DNA of 64,000 nt, taken from assembly GCA_015680685.1 (NCBI GenBank), contig MNCI01022530.1, positions 59,839-123,838 of the forward strand. Reading direction: 5' to 3'. Both the position numbers and the translations under genes were made by a program. This document shows positions 23,914-35,829 of this stretch, in pieces. This DNA is from Gnetum montanum. Its lineage: Eukaryota; Streptophyta; Gnetopsida; Gnetales; Gnetaceae. The notes below the pieces were generated by a model, which saw nothing but the letters and a program-made list of their open reading frames with translations, was not told the origin of the DNA and searched no databases. How positions within the stretch are numbered: position 1 is the stretch's first letter; the number at the start of each line of letters is the position of its first letter.

Positions 23914-24615
23914 GAGAGCAAACCTTCGGTAGTGAGAGAATGGAGAAAGATAAGAAATAAGAAAGATGGAGAAAAAGAAACAACGGCAACATTGATAAAA
24001 TGGATGTCAAAGGTGGAGATGAACAAAATAAATGATGATTGTGGAAATGTTTAAGGAAAATAAATTAATGGATGCACCAAATAGGAATGCTAGTGGGTCC
24101 TCCCCAAAGCAGGCTCATGCCCTTAATGCCTTGACAATCCCACATTCAAAGAGTCCGTAGGCTCTAGAAATGTCATTTGGAAGCAAGAGTTAAATTCTTA
24201 ACCACAAGAGTTTACCAAAAAGAAAAAAATGTATCAACCAAAACATGGACTATTGATACAACCGACAATGAGGTGAAAAATGGAGAAAGAAGGATGGTAA
24301 GGAGAAAATGGAATGGAGTCTCAAGAACAAGGTGGTGTACAGCCCCTTGTGTATTAATGGTTAATGTGACTTAGTAGATCTCATTCCAAATCCAGCCTCA
24401 AACAAACCACATCCAGTGACCTCGCATTAATACACTTAACCAATCCATCCACTTGAAGTAACAAGAATGCTTCCACCAAAAATTCACCACCATTCTGGTG
24501 AAACGAAAGAGGAGAAAGTAGGAAGCGAGAAAGGACCTTAGTTAGAGGGAACATTTTTATTTTGGTTTAGTTTCGTAACCAGTGCTTGTAGCTCAGATGA
24601 TTATTTTGTCTAAGG

Positions 24616-24676
24616 GGTGTGCTTTGAATACTCATTGTTTTTTTTTTTTTTTTGTGTTTTGCGTGAGAACCACACC
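24616..24676 (-). other. E2: conserved spacer hairpin
   Basis: GGTGTG (24616-24621) can pair with CACACC (24671-24676). The inner stem in element sense is CTCA with TGAG, beside a TTCAAAG bulge. The loop includes a run of about 17 T on the plus strand. Confidence 0.5.
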
Positions 24677-25230
24677 ATGCAAAGACTTATTATTTTTATT
24701 AGCTCAGCTTCTCGATAATTGAGCAATGTTGAAATGGTAAGGAAAACCCAAGAAGGAAACATCCAAGCACCTAAGAGAATGGCCAGCACAAATGCATCAA
24801 GTTCCCTTGAAGCCACACCCTTTTCAGTCCTTGAATCCTTCCTTAGTTTGAGAAATGCCTAGTCACCGATTCGTTGATAGTTCTTATTATTTAAGTAAGG
24901 GGACTGTATAGTTCCAAGACAAGAGAGACCATAGAAATTCATGGATGCATGGATGACATGGACTCATTGCCTATTATATCAAAAGAACCGTACCTTAGCA
25001 TCAACATCATAACTCAAAGGTAAAAACCAAACATTAGCAATCAATAGAATACAGTTCATACCACCATCCGGAGCACTTATTAGGTGAAAAACCTTAACAA
25101 CCACACAAAGAAATAAAAGAGTATAAATGATGTTGCAAAACAAAAACAAGAAAAGTTAAAAAAATTTGTAAAACAAAAATGTGTAAAACAAAAACTTAAA
25201 AAGGAACTGAGGGCTGTGCTTGATCAGCAT

Positions 25231-26600
25231 AGGTGGCCATCTCCCCCATGACTGAGTTGAAAGGAGGAGATCCAAAATAATGAGCGAGGTCAGCCTCTCT
25301 CAGAGGTATTATGTCCACCGGCTATTTTAAGTTCATGGAAGGGTTTGGTTTGTTGCACATTGACCAATAATCTCTTATCAGGGATTTCAGGTTTGTATAT
25401 GGTCATGGCCCCTAAGGGAAAGGTTGTATGAATAATGTAAGGCCCTTCCCACAATGTCTGAAATTTTATGCATTATGGCACATGTGTGGGGTTCTAGTAG
25501 AGGACCTTATCTCCTAGTTGATACTTAACCTTCCAAATTCTCAAGTCATGAAGTTGCTTGTTATGTGCCTTGTGCAACTCATTTGATGATAGGGCAAGCA
25601 ATCGATTTTCATCTAGCATGTTTAAAGTTTCCAATCTTTATTTTTGTGCTAGATTAAGGTCAAAGTGGAGGTCACATGCCATGGATAGTGTACGGAGATC
25701 GGTTTGAATTGGAAGCTTTGGAAGTTTTCCGTATACTAACTCATAGGGAGAGTAACCTGTAGGGAGTTTCCAAGTGGAGCGGTATGCCTGGAGAGCATCA
25801 TTCAGTTTAGTGCTCCAATCTCACCTATATTTGCTAATTGTCCTGGTTAATATTTTAGTAATCTCCCAATTAGTAACCTTGGCTTGGCCATTAGCTTGGG
25901 GGTGATAAGGTGTAGTCAATTTATGTTCAACCCCTAAGCATTACATCAACTTCCGAAAGGTTGCACCTGTGAAGTGTGTTCCATTATCAAAGATAAGTGC
26001 ACGTGGAACACCAAACCTATTTACAACTTGTTGTTGCATAAATCATGCAGTGGTAGATGATGTGCAATCCATAACAGTAGCTGCTTCAACCCATTTCGTT
26101 AGATAGTCAACAACAACAATGATGTAAGCTTTTCCATTTGACATTGGTGTAATGGGCCCCATAAAGTCTATTCCCCAAATGTCAAAGGGCTCTAAGGGTT
26201 GAATCCATTGTTGCAGATCCTCCATTCTAGTAGTCAGTCCCCCATCACGTTGACAGTGCTCACAAGATTGGACAAATTGATGGGCATCCCAAAATAATGT
26301 TAGCCAGTAATACCTTGCAAGCTGGATCTTAGTAGTCATTCATCTCCCTGCATAGTGACCCTCACAAGGGCCCTCATGAGCGTCTTGAAGAACTCTTAGT
26401 TGGTCCTCATCGAGCACACACCATCGAACCAAGCCATCAGGACAAACTTTATAAAGTTGTCTGTTGAGCTCCATGAAGTACTTGGCTTTGTGAAGAAACT
26501 GTTGTTTCTTCCTAAAGTCCAACTCCTGTGGTGTTTGTTGGGAAAGGAGATAAGTAAGAATGCTACTATACCAATTTGTTTCCATGGGTTGGTTGTTCAC
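25231..26600 (-). pseudogene. E2: integrase (catalytic Glu replaced by Lys)
   Basis: The minus strand reads EGHYAGR (HHCC start), a stop, MTTKIQLARYYW and QSCEHCQRDGG (the two Cys), then [20 protein letters not shown] with the first catalytic Asp and GVPRALIFDNGTHF with the second. NGQAKVTNWE follows, where the family has NGQAE, so the catalytic Glu is Lys (codon complement 25878-25880). The C-terminal part runs through KVKYQLGDKVLY and PYIIHTTFPLGAMTIYKPE. Several stops interrupt an otherwise single frame. There is no chromodomain. It cannot carry out strand transfer as it stands. Confidence 0.9.
25243..25253 (-). promoter_or_regulatory. E2: internal polypurine-tract-like motif
   Basis: In element sense AGTCATGGGGG followed by AGATGGCC, at the end of the integrase region. 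It is nearly identical to the element's 3' polypurine tract. Confidence 0.5.
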
Positions 26601-26619
26601 TACATCGACAAAGAGGGCT

Positions 26620-27130
26620 TCATCGGGAAAATGGTCAGATGTTACATATTTATCCTCTTTGCTATCCTAGCGCAACCAAGATAAGTGATCTGCAACTACG
26701 TTCTCAGTGTCCTTTTGATCTATCATCGTAAGATCAAACTCTTGTAGGATTACTAGCCATCATATAATATGAGGGCTAACTGTTAGCTTGTTCATGAGGA
26801 ACCTGATTGCACTATGATCTGTATGAATGTACACTTTGTAGGCTAACACATAGTGCCTAAACTTCTCTAGTGCAAACACTACAGCCATTAATTCTTTTTC
26901 TGTAGTTGTCTAGTTAAGTTGTGCACTGGCGATACTACTACTTTCATAGTGGATGTAATAAGGCGTTTTTGGTCATCTAACTGTGTAAGTACGACTCCTA
27001 AGGCATAATTGGATGCGTCAGTTATTATATGGAACGATTTGGACTAGTCAAGGGCTTGTAGAATGGGAGTTTCCACAAGATTTTGTTTTAAAGTTTGGAA
27101 TGCTCATTCACATTCCCTGGTCCATTTGAA
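26620..27130 (-). pseudogene. E2: RNase H domain (broken)
   Basis: The domain starts after KKDAPFKWTRECE with FHIITDASNYALGVVLTQLDD, the gypsy RNase H opening with its first acidic residue. The later part has several stops and frame changes (about 26950-26700) but still aligns with the E1 and E3 domains. It would remove RNA from RNA-DNA hybrids and generate the polypurine primer. It is inactive as annotated. Confidence 0.75.
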
Positions 27131-28288
27131 TGGTGCATCCTTCTTTGTTAGCTCTACCAATGGTTTGGAAACCTTGGAGAAGTTCTCAATGAATCTCCTA
27201 TAGTAGCCAATGTGTTCAAGGAATGATCTAATGTCTTTGACAGTTTCCAATTGTCGGGTGATTCCTTGGATGACCCTAACTTTATCTGGGTCTACCTCAA
27301 TTCTTGAATATGAGATCTTATGCCCAAGTACTACGTCTTATTGGACCATCAGATGGCTTTTCTGCCAATTGAGCCTTAAGTTGGTTTCTATGCATCTTTT
27401 TAGCACTTGCTCTAATCAGTCCAACGCTTGATCAAAGCTTGTTCCATAAGTGGAGAAGTTGTTCATAAATACTTCCACTCCGTTTCCTATCTGTTGTTGG
27501 AATATTCTTAGAACTAGGTGTTGAAACGTGGCAGGAGCATTGCACAAGCCAAATGACATTTGTTTATCTGAAAACATTCCCCAAGGACTGGTGAACGTTG
27601 TCTTGGCTTGATCTTTTAGTGCTATTCATATTTGGTTGTATCCACTATAACCATTCAAAAAACTATAATAGCGATGCCCTGCTATGGTGTCTAAGACTTG
27701 GTCAACGAATGGTAACATAAATTGATTCTTGAATGTTTCCATGTTCAGCAGCCTAAAATCTATACACACCCTCCATTTTTCTCCCTTTTTAGGAATGATC
27801 GCCAAAGGGCTAATCCATTCACTATCAGCAATGGGATATATGAACCCAGCCTTAAGAAGTTGTTCTATTTCTTCTTTTACTATTTATTTCAATTTTGGGT
27901 TCAATCGTCTTTGCGGTTGTTTTCGAGGTTTCATGGAGGGGTCTGTGTAAATCCTATACTGGCATATCCTAGGATCTATTCCAGTTAACTCGGGGTATGA
28001 CCAGGCAAAGGCTTTTGACCACTTGTTTATCACTCTCAGCAGTCTTTCTTTTTGTTTCGGAACAAGTTTTGCGTTGATGATCACCGGTTTTCCATTTTCT
28101 AGGGTCATATACTCCAAACCGTTGGGTAATGGTTTCAAATCTAGGGGCTCTTGTTTAAATCTCTCAGGAATTTCCAACTTCCCCCAATTGATGTTTTCAA
28201 GGTTAAGGTTTGGAATTTGGAAACGAACTTGCTTCAGTGTGTCTATGCTTTCAATGTAAGAACTAGTTATTTCCTCAATGAGTTCCAT
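27131..28288 (-). pseudogene. E2: reverse transcriptase (catalytic Asp-Asp replaced by Asn-Asn)
   Basis: The open stretch 28288-27884 covers the connector before RT (INKWSKAFAWSYPELTGIDP). RT motifs follow: FIYPIADSEWISPLAIIPKK, WRVCIDFRLLNMETF, FLNGYSGYNQI, TFTSPWGMF and MSFGLCNAPATFQ. The catalytic block reads FMNNFSTYG where E1 and E3 have FMDDFS (codons complement 27458-27463). Both catalytic Asp residues are therefore lost, each by one G-to-A change in sense. Downstream, YYRRFIENFSKVSKPLVELT is the usual end before RNase H. Stops occur near 27880 and 27420. Confidence 0.9.
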
Positions 28289-28289
28289 G

Positions 28290-28950
28290 CATGTTAGCGA
28301 ATTTCTCTCTTAATCAGCCATTAGCCACTGGGTGTCTTCTTGTCGAGTGGCTGTTGCATATAGGCACTTTTGTATATTGATGTCTTGTGCACACCAACTG
28401 CATGCAGGCAATGCTAAACTTCACATAACCCATGATTTCTGCATGGAATGGCACCATGTGTCACTATATGCGATACATGAAACTTTCTTCTTCTCGATCT
28501 TTCCAAAAGTATTCTTCTTGGATATTTCCAAGGAAAGATCGTGGATTCCTAGGTGTGCATCTATAGTACTGAGCCATGCTCTTCCCATTATTATTGGAAA
28601 GTCCCCTAGATATGATGTATAGGTGTGCATCTATAGTACTTGTATAACTAGGAAATCAGCTAGATATGATGAACCACATACAGTGATAACAATGTCCTCC
28701 ACAAGTCCCAAGGGGATAGTGATGGATTGGTCATCTAGCTCTAGTTGGATGTTACTCTTCCTTAATGGAGGTAGGTTCCAGGCTTTATACATTTCTTGTG
28801 ATATTAAGTTGACTCCAGAACCTGAGTCCAGAAGAGCTTTACATGGTTCATTCCCAATGACTTAGAGATAGATTAGAGGACTCCCAAGATCAGAGAATTT
28901 CCTGGGAAGGTGGCCAACCTTAATCCAGTCAGTAACGACATGTGTTAACA
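28290..28950 (-). pseudogene. E2: aspartic protease (with a small duplication-type insertion)
   Basis: The retropepsin domain shows TDWIKVGHLPRKFSD, the active-site ALLDSGSGVNLISQEMYKAW (DSG intact), ITIPLGLVEDI, and GDFPIIMGRAWLSTIDAHLG. Between LVIQV and GDFPII there is an insertion with a stop. Its plus-strand sequence repeats nearby pieces: GTGCATCTATAGTACT at 28556-28571 and 28626-28641, and CTAGATATGATG near 28608 and 28653. E5 and E1 lack it. This looks like templated filler DNA from an imprecise repair. The domain would otherwise process gag-pol. Confidence 0.8.
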
Positions 28951-29059
28951 TAACCGTATGCGTTAAGCTCGACTTTTGGGATGAAGGAGGCCCCGAAGCT
29001 TTACTTGGTAGGGAGGTGTTCAGATGTTCAACTGCTTGTGATGGTGAGGGCTTGGTTGG

Positions 29060-31467
29060 ATTGTTGGTTCTAAAGAAAGATATTTTCTACATAAGGTTGT
29101 TAGAACCAATTGTGGGTTGAGGATTCATAGCCCTCGTGACATTAGGTTTTTGCGGTTGAGTGGGGAGTACCCCTTGCATTACTGGAGCGGGTGATAATGG
29201 AGCTATTAGTGTGAGAGATGCAGATGGATTTGGAGGATGGTATGTATGTGGTGTGTCTCCCCTAGGAGAAGGAGTCCTATAATACTCCCGAGCTTGGTAG
29301 TGACGTCGTGATGTCACATGACCAACTGAGTCATGTGGAGAGATTGGCTGCTGCACGTGATAGCCATATGGATCCAATTGCTGGTAAGGGTATTGTTGCC
29401 TAGGTGGTGGCATCCCCCATGACTATGTGTATTGCCAATGCTGGTGTTGTTCAATAGGTTGTGGTGGAGTTCCACTTAGATAATACATTAAGGGTTGGTG
29501 GAAGGGCCTTGGGTTACCTTGGGGATAAGGTAACTGATGGGGTGCTTACCGTTTGTTAACTCTTGGGTTGAGTGCATACATCCCAGACTCTTGGAGATGT
29601 GAGATTATTGGGCAACATCCCTTAGGATGGTCATATTGACATATCTCACATCCACCATCATTGTCTGTATCAAAATCCACAACCTTCTCAGTGATATCCA
29701 TTTTACCCTTACCTTTGTTACATGCTTGGTCCAAATCCCTCTTTTTCTTTTTATCATAATCACTACCTTGCCCCTTAGACTCCTCTACGATTTTGAGAAC
29801 AGTTTCAAATCTACTATCTAAGGAGTCCCACATTTGGTCTACCTTTTTTGATACTTCTGTTGTTAATTTTCTAAGCGGCAAGGTTTTCCTATGCACTAGC
29901 TCTTCGAGTGGTGACTCTTCCTCCTCCTCACAGAATCTCACTCCCCTTTTTCGGATGGAAGGATCGTGGTTGTATTCTTCTGCGCTTTCTCTCTTATGTA
30001 GCTCTCCTTCTTCCTTAGCTACTTGTTCCAGCAATCTATGGACCTGATGGGACCTAAGCTCTGATAATCTCCCTTGGGCATATGTTCCAAGGGTTCTCTT
30101 GGTTTCATGCCTAAGTTCATCTACTAGATGGTGTAGTTGATCCTGCTATGAGTAACCATGGCCTGGGCAACGATGTAACAGTGCATAATAACGGCCCATG
30201 GCAGCATTCAAGGATTCATGATTTCCCTACTTCCATCCTTAGATTTGCTTTTGTAGGTTGGACACTCGGGAGTATGTTTGATACTTATCATTAAACAGTT
30301 CTAGCATCGTACTCCACCTCCTAATGGTTTCCGATTTTAAGGACCAGTACCAGCTTTCTGCTTCCTTTACTAGTGTCCTTGGGAATAACTTTAATTTTTT
30401 CCACTCGTTCTCAATGTTCTACAAGGCACATGCATCGTGAAATCCTTGTAAGTGGTTCTGAGGATCAGCATTGTATCCCCCCTCAAATCATGGGATGTTA
30501 TTCCTATCCAATCTCTTGATCCTGCTATCTTTTTGGTGTCTTGTAGGAATTCTAACGGCCTCCGTGATGTCTAACATGCTTCGGGTTGCAAGTAGGGGTT
30601 CTTCATGGTCATTTCTTTCATAGCATCTGTGATGTATATGTGGTTCCCTACTTTCCCTTCTTCCATGCCTTGACTCTTTCGAGTGCCCTCGTCCTCGCTC
30701 TCGACTCTCTCATCGAGGTTTCTCACTCTGTTTACCCTTATCCTCACAGTTAGGTTTCTTATGACTACGTCCTAATACTAAAGGAGAATGTGAATGTGAT
30801 GATGAAGGGCAAGAAGAAGGAGAACCATTTCCATGATGATGTTTCCTACCTTCTCTTCGGTGGTCTCGACCCTAATCATGATGATGATCAGAATGTTCAC
30901 CCTTATCATGTGTCCATGTTCCCTCGTTGAATACTTGGTGTTCGTGGGGATCAAAACCAGGGTTGTGAATCGTGGAGTGAAGGTTCTAATACACCACCTC
31001 CTCACCATCGTTAGGAGGGGGAACATCATAGGTTGACCACCCTTAATTTCGCTTATGATGGGTGAAGCATTACGAGGGCCTTTGCCCTTCAACAATATGT
31101 GGTAACTCTCCTGTCGCAAGTCCCATTGACGTTGCGCTTCTATGGGTTGGTAATCCCTTGTGTCAAAACCACATGCAACGTACTCTACGTATAACTGTGA
31201 CATGCCTATTCTTGCAAGAGCACAAAGGAGCATGTTGGGAACTACTCGGTCCGGAGGCAATACTATGTTACCCTCCAAGTCTCTCCAATGTAGTTGTTTG
31301 TCTTGATGGAGAATAAAGGTAAAGTCAAGTACATACTCATCGTGATGAACATATAACACACGAAATTGTTGAGGAACTGGCAGATCTGGGTCACCTATGT
31401 TGTACCGCCGACTGTCTTTAGTGTTGTTCCTAGGTGATGAAGTGCTTTTGTGTGAAGAAGAAGACAT
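29060..31467 (-). pseudogene. E2: gag (nearly readable)
   Basis: The capsid protein starts MSSSSHKSTSSPRNNTKD at complement 31467. An in-frame upstream ATG at 31497 (MVNDTLNKTK) is also kept in E5. The order is: a conserved N-terminal block with FTFILHQDKQLHWRDLEGNI; a frameshift near 31030; a charged Arg/Ser/His/Glu-rich block; a capsid-type block ending ELFNDKYQTYSRVSN; the charged block 30034-29546; and CEICQYDHPKGCC, a variant zinc knuckle. It ends with a Pro/Tyr-rich linker (29413-29087). It would assemble particles and package RNA. Confidence 0.8.
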
Positions 31468-31592
31468 TTTTGTCTTATTCAGTGTGTCATTTACCATTAT
31501 CTTATTTTTTCTTGATTAACCCTAAGGGTTCGTTCTAGCTTCCCAACGATGTGGATGATTTCCTATGTTCTATGTAGCACACAAACAACTAA

Positions 31593-31611
31593 GTCCCCAA
31601 CAATGGTGCCA
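31593..31611 (-). promoter_or_regulatory. E2: primer binding site (tRNA-Asp type)
   Basis: In element sense TGGCACCATTGTTGGGGAC, one base after the LTR. It differs from the tRNA-Asp-complementary form mainly by C-to-T and G-to-A changes. Confidence 0.85.
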
Positions 31612-31612
31612 A

Positions 31613-32410
31613 TGATGAGTGGCGAGGTACCCTTACACTCAACCATACGAATACGAGCGTCTCATGCACAATTCGACTGAACTCCAAGGACTAAGTGCTT
31701 ACGCGCCTTAATGGAACACTTAAGGTTAATCAATCGTTGTCCTCCCAAACTTACTTGTATTGTCATGGTTGTATGGTTAAGTAAGTTTGAGGTATGTGAT
31801 TTTTATATCTTTTATCTTTTTAACGCCTATGCTAATAGGGAGAGGGTGAAGAGACTAAGTCACTAACTTATATTAACTATTCACTAACTAAGTTCTAATT
31901 TTCCTAGCAATAGTATCTATTCCCACTTGCCGCACACACCCTGAACTAGTGCAACGCTACTAGAATTACCAAACGCTATTCGTTACTGGGTTACCAAGCG
32001 TTACACACGTGCTCGAAGCGGTCGTACTGAATGCACTTAACTAGGAGAGTCAAGGGTTGAGAGAGATTTAATTAACTAAGAAAGAATTTAAACATTTAAC
32101 AATAATTAAATCCTATTTAGCTTAGTCCACATGCTGCAAGGTTTATCAGAAAGTTCATCTTTATTTCCGTACACAAATGTGTGCTCAGGTACAATTTTCT
32201 TGAATAAAGATCTGTTCACTTTGAGACTCCCACTACGGGCTCATGGAAATTATTCTAACTCTGGAATGGTAAAACTGCTATAGTTTGGCTAAGGGTCTAG
32301 ATCTAGATGGAAAAACAAGGGAAAGCCACCTCTTATTTATAGAATTGGTGACGGGCTACAATATCACATACACGATATCGCAGGGGCTGACGCGATATCG
32401 TGGCTCATCA
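31613..32410 (-). repeat. E2: 5' LTR
   Basis: Plus strand TGATGAGTGGC to CGTGGCTCATCA. The outer edge has several GATATCG-type palindromes. Its similarity to the 3' LTR is high by eye, with scattered substitutions and an indel in the palindrome part. Confidence 0.95.
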
Positions 32411-32415
32411 CTAAG

Positions 32416-32634
32416 GAATTAGGATCATGTAGTTTTATTGGCAATGGCTAAGATAACATGGAACTTAATAGGATATCCACACTCCTCTACCCCTATTCCA
32501 AAGAAAAACAACCTTCAATGTACCTATATTATAATTATTTTAGGGTCCCAACATCCTCCTCCACACACATCCCACTCCCAATGCCATTAAAAAAAGTTTA
32601 AGATTTGCTGAAATGTAAGTTAGTTGATTACATC
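32416..32634. other. Unassigned DNA
   Basis: This is the host sequence into which E2 inserted, continuing from 22565. No coding or repeat signal seen. Confidence 0.4.
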
Positions 32635-33433
32635 GCATACCCAACCTCATTGACACTTATGCATTGATGCATCTTATGATGCATTGACACTATCTTGTCT
32701 TTTACCTATATAAATGTGTGCATCCACCACATTTATGATACATTTTAGTCATTTGGTAGTCAAACTCTTGCAATTTTCTTACTTGAAAATTAGAATATTT
32801 TTCCCTCTAAACGCCTATAGCGAGAACTAAGCAATTTTTAAAAAAAGTTTTATTTGAGTATACTATGTATGTGGATACATGTGTGACAACATAAAATTGA
32901 GATTCGTTTCATTCACTGTAGCATTTAAACTTGTACTTTGATTTATTATCTTGCACTTTACTCTTAGTGTTTATTTGCTTTTCCAATTTTTTTAGTTAAG
33001 TATTTTATTGTTTTGCACTTAAATGTACACATTCGAGCATATGTCCTAGCATTTGGTAATCCCAACAATAAACACTTGGTACACCCAACAATGAACACTT
33101 AGTATGCCCAACAGTGAATACTTAGCAACTCAATAACATTAGTATATGTTCAAGATGTGTACAAAAAGTAGGAAATAGATGCTCTATATTAGGCTAGTTT
33201 AGATTAATTTTCTGCACTTAGGCTAATTAGTTTAATATTTTATAGTTTGATTAATAAGAAAAACTATCATACACCTCAATCACACTTAATGATTGGGAAA
33301 ACAATGATCAATGATCCCACACTCTTAGGTATCTAAGGCATCATACTAGTCACTTCCATGAGATTTGATCTGACTATGTGTGAACACTTGTGATATGTGT
33401 AGTTTGCCATAGGATCTACTCTATTGCTCATCA
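32635..33433 (+). repeat. Diverged gypsy-family LTR, plus
   Basis: It contains the family landmarks in order: CTATATAAATG TATA region (about 32710), TTGGTAATCCCAACA, GTGTACAAAAAGTAGGAA, CATACACCTCA, and the end TTGCTCATCA at 33433. The length of about 800 bases fits. The start is placed at TGATTACATCG. There is no clear target duplication, no primer site follows, and it is more decayed than the other LTRs, so it is probably an old solo LTR. Confidence 0.65.
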
Positions 33434-33784
33434 AGGTTCTAATATAATGTATTATTCTTTCAAGTTTTGAGATCCAACCAAACTATAAAGAACATAAATT
33501 TTTTATTTCAAAATTTAATTTCATGTTATATCAAAGCATGATAGGGTTAGTTAGTTAAAGAGTAGATCCTACATGTTATGCTTCTAATAATGGAAGGGAA
33601 CTAGCTGGTTAAAGTATCCCATTAAATTATTTTCTTAACTTGCCATGAATATTAACACTAGTGAACTTTCTTTTCCAATGGTTACCTTACTCTATCCCTA
33701 CTCTATAACTACTGTGGACATCCACCTCCTCATCATGCCAATCTACTCTCCCTCTCTAAATCCACTTTGTTGCTCCTATTATGT

Positions 33785-33925
33785 TGATTTGCTATCACTC
33801 CACGCAATTCCTTTCCATCACTCTACGCAATTTCACTCTACCACCCCACACAATTCTACTCCATGATATTTTGCTCCACCACTCTACACAATTCTACTTT
33901 GCGTTATTCCACTCCATCGCTCCCA
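33785..33925 (+). repeat. Degenerate short tandem repeat near the LINE 5' end
   Basis: About six imperfect units of roughly 22-27 bases built on CCACTCTACGCAATTYYACT. They lie upstream of ORF1 and might be part of the LINE 5' UTR. An open frame across them is low-complexity and not treated as a gene. Confidence 0.55.
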
Positions 33926-34399
33926 TTGTGCTCCATCTACTTCGAGCAACCTCACTCACTACTTCATGCTTTAGGATTTGATTCTACAGTGACTCTTGCA
34001 CTTTCCTAGTTGGTGGTTCTGTTGCTTTTCTTCTGCTATGACAATGCCATGTTTCCAACTGTCTATCTCCCCTAAGGCCACCTAATATATACTATGTGTT
34101 GCTACACCTATGCTAACTCTTTATCATTTGTCAATTTTTGTTTTATTACACATGCATCTATAATGGTTTGTTGGTTGCCAATGTTGGTGCTTCTTTGACT
34201 TCATGCAATGTAGCCGTATTTAGTTTGTAATCCCTCAAGCAGTGGTACCACTACTTCTCTACCATTCTACAAATTTCTTGATAATTTTTATGAGTCTATA
34301 ACTCAAGAAATTTTTAGCATGAATGTTTTTATCAAAATTTTGGGATATTTATCTTGTTCCTCTAGTTTTTTGAATCATGTGAATTTGGTTTGGACATAG

Positions 34400-34800
34400 C
34401 AAGGTTTGGTGGCTGCTCATGCTTATTATTTATCTAATTCATTCTTGTTGGTTGAATTTGTTGATACAATGATGGTCTCTAAAGCCCTTAATATAGGTGT
34501 CTTTAATCACCATCAAACTTTATTAATTATTCGCAAGTGGACTCCCTCTTTCAACCCTGCATCTACTAAATTTTAAAATATCTCTTTCTTTGTTGAATTA
34601 CCTAATGTCCCTTTAATTTTTAAAAAATCTAAGAGGGATATATCCTCTTGTATTAGGCCAATCAAGCACTCTAAAACCTTAGGTTCACTAGTGGTCTCCA
34701 TAGGACTCACTATATGATTGAAGTAGATCTTAACTTTCTTAAGTAATAAATTATTTTGCATGTAAGCAAGATTGACTACATGTAAAAGATTATCTTTTAT
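34400..34800 (+). pseudogene. L1-type LINE: ORF1 fragment (DUF4283-like)
   Basis: The plus strand reads LLIIRKWTPSFNP followed by FFVELPNVPLIF, the characteristic W-x-P-x-F then V-x-L-P-x-(L/V)-P pattern of the DUF4283 domain in plant L1 ORF1 proteins. These bind the LINE RNA. Stops interrupt it, and an LTR insertion at 34865 separates it from the following part (35830-36200). Confidence 0.65.
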
Positions 34801-34864
34801 AATATTCCTAAGTCATGTTACTACTATCATTAAGTGGTCATATTTTTTATTCATGTTCCCTTAT

Positions 34865-35829
34865 TGATGAGACGCAATTCGCATGAGCCGCGATATCACG
34901 TATCGCCATATTTATAAATAAGAGGCGGCTCTCCCTTATTTCCCCATCCTGAGTTAGAAGTAGGGAAACTCTGGCAGTTTGATCACTCCAGAGATAGAAT
35001 ATTTTCCATGTGCCCATAGTAGAAGTCCTAAAGTAAACAAATCTTTATTCGAGCAACATTGTACTTGAACACAAGTTGTGTACGGCAATAAAGACAAACT
35101 TCTTGGATAAACCTTGCAGTGCATGGAATAGGATTTTATTTATTGTTTTCTCTCTCACCCTTAAACTCCTAGAATGCGGTATGAGTAAGACTTGATTACA
35201 AGCATCTAAGGATGTGTACAGATAGTCAAGGAATCAGCTGCTCATCGCATGCGGTATGAGTATGACTTGATTACGAGCACCTAGTTTGACTACTTGGTAA
35301 CCTAGTGGCATATTCAGGATCTGCGCTTGGTAATCCCAATGGTAGTCATGCACCAAGATGTGTACGATTAGTTAAGGAATCGGCTACTCATCGCACTTAG
35401 GCTAGATTAGATTCTCTCAACCCTTTCCTCCTAGTTAAGTGCCTCAGTACGACCACTTCGAGCATGTGCATTACGCGTGGTGATCCTAGTGATGATTAGC
35501 GTTTGGTAGCTGCGGTTGCATCGGTTCAGGGTGTGTACGGTAAGTGGGAATGGATGCTGATGCTAGGTTAATTTAGACTTAGGTCATTAGTTAGAGTTAG
35601 TTAGCTTTTCAACCCTTCACCCTGTTAGCATAGAAGACATAAAAACATAAAAGACTATAAAAATCATATACCTCAGACTTACTTAACCATACACTGTGAC
35701 AATTACAAGTAAGTCTGGGAAGACAACGAATAATTAACCCTAAGTGTTCCAAGAGGCATGTAGGCATTTAGTCTGCAAAGTTCGACCGGATTGTGCGTAC
35801 TACATTCGTATTCGTATGGTTGTAAAAAA
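34865..35829 (+). repeat. Gypsy-family LTR, plus, 3' end truncated, with internal duplications
   Basis: It starts TGATGAGACGC, has a TTTATAAATAAGAGGCGG TATA region, and continues to CGTATGGTTG, where about 30 terminal bases (to CTCATCA) are missing. It is about 150 bases longer than other copies because of internal repeats: GCGGTATGAG at 35176 and 35251 (period 75), and GATGTGTAC...CTCATCGCA at 35211 and 35357 (period about 146). It interrupts LINE ORF1. Confidence 0.8.

Larger units (their letters stand above)
23366..25230 (-). other. E2: non-coding 3' spacer
   Basis: About 1.9 kb without coding potential, between integrase and 3' LTR. It contains the hairpin at 24616-24676, a second polypurine-like motif at 23903-23913, and blocks shared with all other copies. 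The E5 equivalent at 56490-58356 is nearly identical by eye. Confidence 0.75.
22571..32410 (-). mobile_element. E2: full-length Ty3/gypsy retrotransposon
   Basis: A complete 9840-bp element with LTRs at 22571-23354 and 31613-32410, flanked by a perfect CTAAG duplication (22566-22570 and 32411-32415). In element order it has the 5' LTR, a tRNA-Asp primer site, gag, protease, RT, RNase H, integrase, a 1.9-kb non-coding spacer, a polypurine tract and the 3' LTR. It looks the least decayed full copy, as long gag stretches stay open. However, its RT catalytic Asp-Asp is Asn-Asn and its integrase catalytic Glu is Lys, so it is dead for its own replication. Gene order and primer type suggest the Tat/Athila side of Ty3/gypsy. 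Confidence 0.95.

Noticed and set aside
33645-33981. Open frames over the short tandem repeat
   Set aside because: Low-complexity translation of a CACTCTACGCAATT-type repeat, with no domain and no conserved start.
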